Source of the DNA: Chaenocephalus aceratus
Lineage: Eukaryota; Chordata; Actinopteri; Perciformes; Channichthyidae
Assembly: GCA_023974075.1 (NCBI GenBank)
Contig: CM043789.1
Span: 35,432,661-35,496,660, forward strand
Length of the DNA: 64,000 nt
Direction of reading: 5' to 3'
Shown here: in pieces, positions 53,947 through 64,000 of the stretch
Layout of the letters: each line of letters starts with the position of its first letter
Numbering within the stretch: position 1 is the stretch's first letter
Notes under the pieces: generated by a model
The model's database searches: none
What the model was told of the DNA's origin: nothing
The model's input: the letters and a program-made list of their open reading frames with translations, nothing else
Made by a program: the position numbers and the translations under genes

Positions 53947-56900
53947 CCAAAGGGTCTAAAACTCAGGCGGCCATGATTTTGAGGGCGGGGTTATATTATC
54001 ACACCATTTAATTCCTCAGCAACCTGACCTGTGTTGGACAACGAGCATAGTGTGGGTTTTCTGAGGGTTCACTGAAGAAAGAAAGTCCTGCAATCTCAAA
54101 TACATTTGAGATAAAAGGAAGAGAAAAAGACAAGTGATACAACATGTTGCCTCATTAACCACAAAGCAGATTGTTAACTAGTTGAATAATAACTTATTTA
54201 ACTAGAAGTAACAGCTTTCCAACATGACAAGAGAGGTGCTTCTTGGCACATACAGAGCCACCATGCAGTCACGTTGTTACCATTAATTCACACGTATAGT
54301 TATGCCATAACAGCATCGAAACTCATACCACCATACACCTCTTATAGTATATGAATATTTGAGTGTCTGAAACTTTCTGAAAATGAATATGGATAGCTCG
54401 CCCATTTTGTGCAGCGATGGATGTTCAGAGATGACATAGAAAGTCTGATTTGAACTCAGGCTTTTTCCCACAAGTCAAACAACTAATGTAATTTGTGTTT
54501 GAAACCGTTTAAAGGGTTGATCATTTCTCGCCTGTCTCCATGAAGGTAGGAGTTCTTCTCAACATTGAGAGGTGAAAGGAAAAAAGTTAATCTTTAATTG
54601 CTAGATTATTTGCTACAGGACCAACAAATCAAACTACCAGGGCATTAAACTCACTGAATGGCACACTGGAGACGATGTGGAAGTTGTTGCCAACCACTGC
54701 AGATAATCCTGGTAAGTGTGTTTGCTTACCTGCTGTTGGATAACGGTCCTTCCGCTACATTAAAGGTGAAATGATTCATGTTAACACTCGCATACAGTTA
54801 CAAAGAAGAGGAAGCAGCTGCCAGTTAGTATAAAGGTTCACTGATTTCCCAAAACCATTGAGTGAGAGCAGAGTCATTCTGAAGACACATTGACCTCCTC
54901 TCTACCATGAACCAAGCAGTACTTGGCTCAACTACGCTGCCCAGAAAGCAGATTTAGTGTGACAATACCGGGGGCTCACTATGGGTCCTCCACCCAAGAG
55001 CCCCTCTGTAGCCATGTTCCCAACAGATAAGTGGCCATTATTCACCCCGTGTTGAACATTAACTGGATTAATTCTGCTTGAGCTGAGGGGTGAAATTGTA
55101 TTTGTCCAAAGGGAGGGAAATGGCAAGGAAATGAGCAGAGTAGCCAGCCTGGCTGAAATTCTAATTAGCTTGGGGGTTCGTTAACACACAAACTCAACTC
55201 TTGCTGCAGAGACTTTGCGGGTAGGGAGGCCTGGGTAAGCTATTAAGCCAATGAAGGGGAAAAAAGTAGGAGACAGAAAAAAGAAAGAGGAAAAGAAAGA
55301 AATAATATGGACACTTAGTTTCACGAATAAGGCTTATGGCAAGGAGGGTGACCTTGTGGAGTGGCTCCTCAAGGGGACTGGAGTTATGTTTTGCCCCTTC
55401 TGGCCCACTTACACAAGGGCTCTTCAGCACCGAGAGAAAAACACACTCTGAGTCCCGCTACGCTCGTCTATCCATTAGACCATCCATCTCCAGTGTAGAC
55501 AGCACTCTCCAGGGCAAAGCAGCTCAATTTCCAGCGGTCTGTGCCCAACAATGGTGGTTTGTCAATGAGCTTTTCTCATTCGTACTGTACATGTGGATTC
55601 TGGTTCAAATCATATCTAGGTCATGCTGGTCTTAGAACAAGGGCGTTCTAAGATTTAAAAAATACTTTAGTGGACACAGTGGGATATGAGGAGTGGCAAA
55701 CAAGACACAGTGAGTTATTAGTTTTGACATTATTAATATTCCTGCGTTCGTACCTTAGAAAAAATAGAGAGGTTAAGAAGAGATGATCTAGCTGTCTAAG
55801 TTCAACAACATCCATCTATGCTGAAATGCAATCTCCTTTAAAAAGAAGTTGCGAAGTAATGCACAAGAACCTCTCTTTCGCTCTCCCAGCAACACAGCTC
55901 TGATGCAGAACGATCTCGTGGCTCTATGAATGAACCACCCACCTCCGAACATCCCACATTCAGCAGCAGGCAGCACATTTCTCTGACTCAAATCTCTCAT
56001 TGAGCCTCCACTGATGTTCCTCTTCCTTGCCTTGTCTTCATGACCCAGGATGAGTGTTGTGGGTGTCGATACTGATTTGCTGACGCTCTCGCTATCCTTT
56101 CCACTCTCTTATAGTGTGGGTTTATGTTTCATTCACTACTTCACTCAATCAGCTGAACCTCTTATGACTTACTTCTGGTCCTTTGTCTGTAACACATCAT
56201 CTTGCTACCCTTGCTCGCAGCAATGCCGACTGACCAGATATTTAATCATTATTCATGAGCACTGGCATCTTTATTTGCTGGACCACAATTGTGGTGTGTG
56301 GTATACAATCTTACCACTTGTGTCAGGAGGCAAGCCAACACAAAAGCCTTTATGTGGAGTTTAAGGGTTTGTATTCAATGTTCTTTGAAAAGACGCCAGG
56401 TAAAACCATGTATCCATTTGGGTTGAAAAGAGAAAGAAAAATATGTGAATGTGTGTTTGGCTTTAGCCTTGAGAGTAGGCCTGAGGCTCAGTGTTTTTGT
56501 AGTACTTCCATGAATTTTAAAACCAAGCGATAAAAAGAGATGAAAGTAAAGGAAAAAGAAACAGATGATACGTCAGGTAGGAGCAGAGAAACCTGCAGTG
56601 AAATAGATTATGAAGACGGCATTTGTCTGTATTTGTAAAACATCCTATACCAAGGGCGAGGTTTGAACTCCACTTTCAGAGGTCTCCTAATGATTTAAAC
56701 TCAAACTTGTAAGTTAAATAAAACCAAAAACTCAGCTCTGCCACATTTAAATATGTAGCTTTAGAGGGGCAACAGACAGACAGGCCTGATCGATCCACTC
56801 TGGAACAAAGAAGAAAAAGGTACAGGGTGCTCTCTTTATTTTTGTATGCAAATTTGCCATCAACACATTTCTTTTAACGCCACTAACGGGAAGTCTGACT

Positions 56901-57047
56901 TTCCAATCCTTAAACCAGGTGTGTTGTGTGTTGCTTTGGGTAATTTTAATTATCAGCCACAAACATACATGCATATGAGTCATGATAGTAAATTAGGAGT
57001 TAAACCCATTGTCCTATTCATAACCAACTGTATTTACAGGACTGGCA
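53947..57047. other. Intergenic region, nothing recognised
   Basis: No supported gene, inverted repeat or LINE domain in ~3.1 kb. Confidence 0.45.
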
Positions 57048-57543
57048 ACAATAGAATAGAATATAATTCCTTTATTGTCATCGCACCAGGTACAACGAAA
57101 TTTAAAAAAGCAATCCTCGCAGTGAATTTCCACATACAACGAATAAATATATTATCTATATAAACATATACACATTAAACATGCTCACCACATCCATACA
57201 TGCCCGCACATTATTTAAATACAGTTTACAATATAAAAAAAACAACACAGGGATGATATTTGCATCTCTGATGTCGATCAGTTCATAAGTTAATACAACT
57301 ATTAAAAAGTAGTGCAGTTGGAAGTTGTAACTGTTCAGTTCAGCGTTTGACGGTGTTCAGTTCTCGTATGGCTCTGGGATAAAAACTGTTTTTCAGTCGG
57401 TTTGTCCTTGATTGAATTGACCTGTAGCGTCTACCGGAGGGCAGAAGAGCAAACAGGAAGTGTCCAGGGTGTGAAGAGTCTGCAATTATTTGCCTGCTCT
57501 GTTGAGGCAAGTGGCAACATGTTTGTGATGGGAAGGACAGCAC
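57048..57543 (-). mobile_element. Non-LTR retrotransposon 3' end
   Basis: The minus-strand frame 57340-57543 ends IIADSSHPGHFLFALLPSGR then RYRSIQSRTNRLKNSFYPRA, the conserved end of the RT protein of a fish LINE group ('LPSGRRYR ... K/RTNR..NSF.P.AI'). The 3' side continues to ATTCTATTCTATTGT at ~57048-57065 with the CAATAAAGG segment. Family (CR1/Rex1-like or other) not resolved. Confidence 0.7.
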
Positions 57544-58890
57544 TGGCTTTTATTAAAGCATTTAGCCTTTTCCGTTAGAGCATTTAATTAGCAACTGAAA
57601 CTTGAAGGATGAGATAGCTTCACATCAATGACAGATCAGACGGATCAGACAGGACAGATCGAAAGCATACTTATGTATAGTAAGGTTCACACGATACAGG
57701 GCATATTAACACATTGGAAAATAAATTAAATGTAACGTGTACATTTTGTTTAATCACCGATAATGGTTTTATGGTTAAACAAACCTGATCACATTTAAAG
57801 CTTCTGAAAACTGGGTTCCAAATCTTAAATGTGTCTCTATGACATTTAGTATTCATAAATGTGGATCTACCAAAGGCAATGTTTGAAAAGCAAGAATTAT
57901 CTATTGAGTGTTATGCTCAGCCAATCTGGAATGTTTGAAGGGGGTAACGTAAACATATACTTTTTTTAATTTTATTTTCCCAACTGAGCCCATCCCTTTT
58001 CAAACCTGAGAGAAGAGCACAGGCAAAAACACTCAATTCTCTCATGAGATAAAAACAAAACAAAAGGTTCTTCGATTGGACAGTGCGTTCAAACAGGACC
58101 TGAATGCTATTAGTTACTAGATATGGAGATGTCCGCCAAGACAGTTTCCATTATTTAAAAATAATAGTTGTATCTGCCCCCTAAATCTGAACGGTTTTCC
58201 AGTACTTTCTGAGCTACATTTGAACAAACCAAAAGAACACATAGCATCTTTAGTGAATACAATAAGCTGAGTGAGTACTTTCCAGGACCTATTCCAATTT
58301 CATTTAGAAAATAAGGAAAGGCCTTTGGTATAGCTTCCGTGCCCTCAAAGGTGGCCTCATAGCAGAAAGTTTCACTTACATAGAGAGAAACACTCAAACG
58401 TATCAATGCTATGCACAACTGGAAACTTTAGAGTGAAGAGCCTTGCCTCTGAATAGTTCAATTTGCCCCTTCTCACCCCAATAACCCAGCTCAGCGCTTC
58501 TCAATAGATAACATCTCCTGGGGCAATTGTGTTTATATGAAGCAGGTTATTGGAGAAAGAAAATAAATGAGATGCACGAGAAAGAAAGAAATTATCTCAG
58601 GATGAGGTCCATGTTGTAGTCTAAATAATGAACAGCTGAATCCAAGAGAATAATAAGGAGATTAGACTCAAATCAGATACAGACTAAGCAAAAAAAACGG
58701 AGTCACTTAAGCTAATAGACTTGTAAACCACAGAGAACATATACTGAAGCCTACCGCGACTCTTCAAAGGGTCTCATTTGATGCAATAGCAGTGTTTCAT
58801 CTGGATTCCTTTCAGGGTTCAATTTAATTTCCCCCTTATTTCATCTCGTTACACGGTTTACCCAAACAAAAGCGGATGAATGATGAGCGG
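57544..58890. other. Intergenic region, nothing recognised
   Basis: No gene or mobile-element ends identified. Confidence 0.4.
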
Positions 58891-62213
<3,323 letters not shown>

Positions 62214-62692
62214 ACACAGTCTCATGGCATTTCGTGTCACGAAATGAATCTTTTGATTCGTGTTCACCAACACGATTTCGCCATTTTCTTCGTGTCACAC
62301 AGAAAGATTTTAAAAGCGAAGTATTTATATTGGTAGTATGTTTTGTGCCTGCACCAAATAATAACAAATTAGAAGGAAAAAAAGATGACAAGAAATACAG
62401 ATTTCAGTATTCTGAGGCTCTGAGCCTCGCGGACGGCAAAAAACTCCGACATTATACAATTTAAAATAAAAGGGATAGGGTTGGCTTAGGGTACGATATT
62501 GAGTGAGAAAATGTTTTTATGAACCACACAGCTTCTGGTATTCCAAGACCCGACCGGACAAAAAGACGTGGTGCAGGCACGAAACATACTACCAATAGAA
62601 ATACATTGCTTTTAAAATCGTTCTGTGTGACACGAAATCAATAGATTAAATTAATTCCGTGACTATAACACAAGATGACGTGAGACTGGGTT
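62214..62692. mobile_element. Inverted-repeat MITE, ends AACACAGTCTCA / TGAGACTGGGTT
   Basis: About 479 bp. Short outer ends AAC(A/C)CAGTCTCA enclose a longer sub-terminal inverted repeat: CGTGTCACACAGAAAGATTT then TAAAAGCGAAGTATTTATAT (62291-62330) versus the inverted copy around 62590-62638, and GGTAGTATGTTTTGTGCCTG against CAGGCACGAAACATACTACC. No coding capacity, and no certain target duplication. Confidence 0.75.
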
Positions 62693-64000
62693 GCTTGTTA
62701 GCCGTGTTGCACTATGATCGTCTTTAACATCCTCTGTGTGACCCGCTCAATATAATGAATGTAATTTGTAAACATTATTAATAATACAGTAGTTGATGGT
62801 TTAACAAACTTCTTGAAAAAACGTTATTTATTTCTTTAGCAACAAAGCTAACTAGCTTGTTAACTATTAGAAAGGTTGCTAGCTCGGAAGGACATTGTTC
62901 CAATGTTCAAAGGGCATTGCAAGCATTCATCCATTCACATCATGCCATCAAATTAATAAAATGACAGGACAGACAGCAAATAGTATTATTAACAATAGAG
63001 GGATTTCAGATACGGTCTGGCCATGTTCCTGGGTGGGTAGCAATTTAGCTGGTAGCTAGGGGCAATGCTATTACTCCAACAGCCCATTATTTCAAAACCC
63101 CAATAGCTCAAAGACATTACCATCAGACTGAAAGCCTATTAGTCACACAAACACTCACTCCTGCTCGTAACAAAACCAAACTAATGAAGGCAATATAGAC
63201 AACCATGGGCCGAGTTGGTTGGGTTTCAGAGCAAAGGATGTATTTGGGGTAATGGCCACTTTCTGATGTCGCTGGGCCGTAATCCCTTTGAGTCTTCAGT
63301 CAACATGGCCAATGGCCTGTTTTCCGCCTCAAAGAGGACCACTAAACATAGAGATCTAAAAGAAACCTGGCTCTGATCTTTATTGATCATGAACTACTTT
63401 GCATTTAACTGCTGTGGCTGACCCTGCCTGTCCATCTGATTTTCCAAAGGCCACAGATCAGAGCAGCACTTTGCAATGCATGGTGAACTTTATTGATTAG
63501 ACATAAAAATCAAGAATCAACTGACTACTCCAACGGATCCTTTTGGGACAGACTTTCATTTTCTCAAACAATGTCTAATCAATGCTCTGGTCGAGTCAGC
63601 CGGTTTAAACAAGAATAATCCCAAGCTTCACCACATCTTAATTGGAAAATGAATAGATAGAAGTATAGACATAAACAATAGGTTAGAAATGTCTCCCATG
63701 TTGGGAAGCGGATATGAGAGAGCACCATTTTTTGATGACATAGCAAAGATCTTGGGGTGCAGACAGCACAGCCTGAACAACACATGAACCCCTCACATCT
63801 GGGACATATTTAGCCCCATGTGCAATGTATTACATATTTCTGGAAACGAAGCCACGCTCGAGTCTGTGATCTGTTGATGGGAGTGTATTCCCGTTGTTCA
63901 TGGTTTGGGTTGTCGTGACCTCAGATAGGTAAGCAACGTACTTCTGAAAAGGAGCTGGCACAGAATAAAGGGTGAGGAAGAAGTGAAGACAGCCAGGCTT
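62693..64000. other. Intergenic region to window end, nothing recognised
   Basis: No supported gene or repeat. Confidence 0.4.

Overview
This is a eukaryotic, almost certainly ray-finned fish, window. The support is an intron-split host gene of the vertebrate Prickle2 type, abundant (CA)n microsatellites, L2-like LINE pieces, hAT and piggyBac transposons with recognisable target-site duplications, and one endogenous Polinton/adintovirus-type element. No bacterial-style operons, CRISPR arrays or confident tRNA/rRNA genes were seen.

Left end (1-~8660): one side of an endogenous Polinton/Maverick or adintovirus element. A partial adenain-like protease lies on the + strand. It converges on a compact minus-strand block: a basic protein of unknown function, a small protein with a hydrophobic tail, an A32/FtsK-type packaging ATPase, and a protein-primed family B DNA polymerase broken over three reading frames. 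An acidic repeat protein lies furthest upstream. A non-coding ~1.8 kb follows, with a minus-strand TATA promoter, a candidate leader exon whose ATG touches a splice donor, and a terminal cluster of ETS, E2F-like and Sp1-like sites. Capsid and integrase genes would lie outside the window to the left.

8.98-10.72 kb: the last three exons of a GLUT/SLC2A sugar transporter on the + strand, with a small terminal-inverted-repeat element in one intron. The viral element ends less than ~330 bp upstream of the first visible exon, so it may sit inside this gene.

12.7-23.6 kb: a nest of mobile elements. A TTAA-flanked piggyBac (12723-18253) is interrupted by an L2-like LINE and by a hAT with 8-bp target duplication. 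Then come a long-inverted-repeat element carrying YY1-like motifs, another hAT with a perfect 8-bp duplication, an L2 3' end, and two MITE-like elements.

30.5-50.1 kb (minus strand): prickle2, encoding a PET domain, three LIM domains and a C-terminal CAAX box, with seven coding exons and a candidate 5' exon/promoter near 49.55-50.1 kb. Its introns carry large microsatellites, one of them a ~350-bp (TG)n that ends exactly at a 3' splice site. The coding sequence holds about six isolated single-base indels although the peptide is conserved on either side of each. That suggests residual assembly error and means frameshifts elsewhere (polymerase, GLUT) should be read with caution.

50.1-64 kb: mostly unannotatable non-coding DNA with LINE fragments, a (CA)n array, a TTAA-flanked fold-back element (53025-53942) and a further inverted-repeat element (62214-62692). 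All calls come from reading the sequence; no database search was run.
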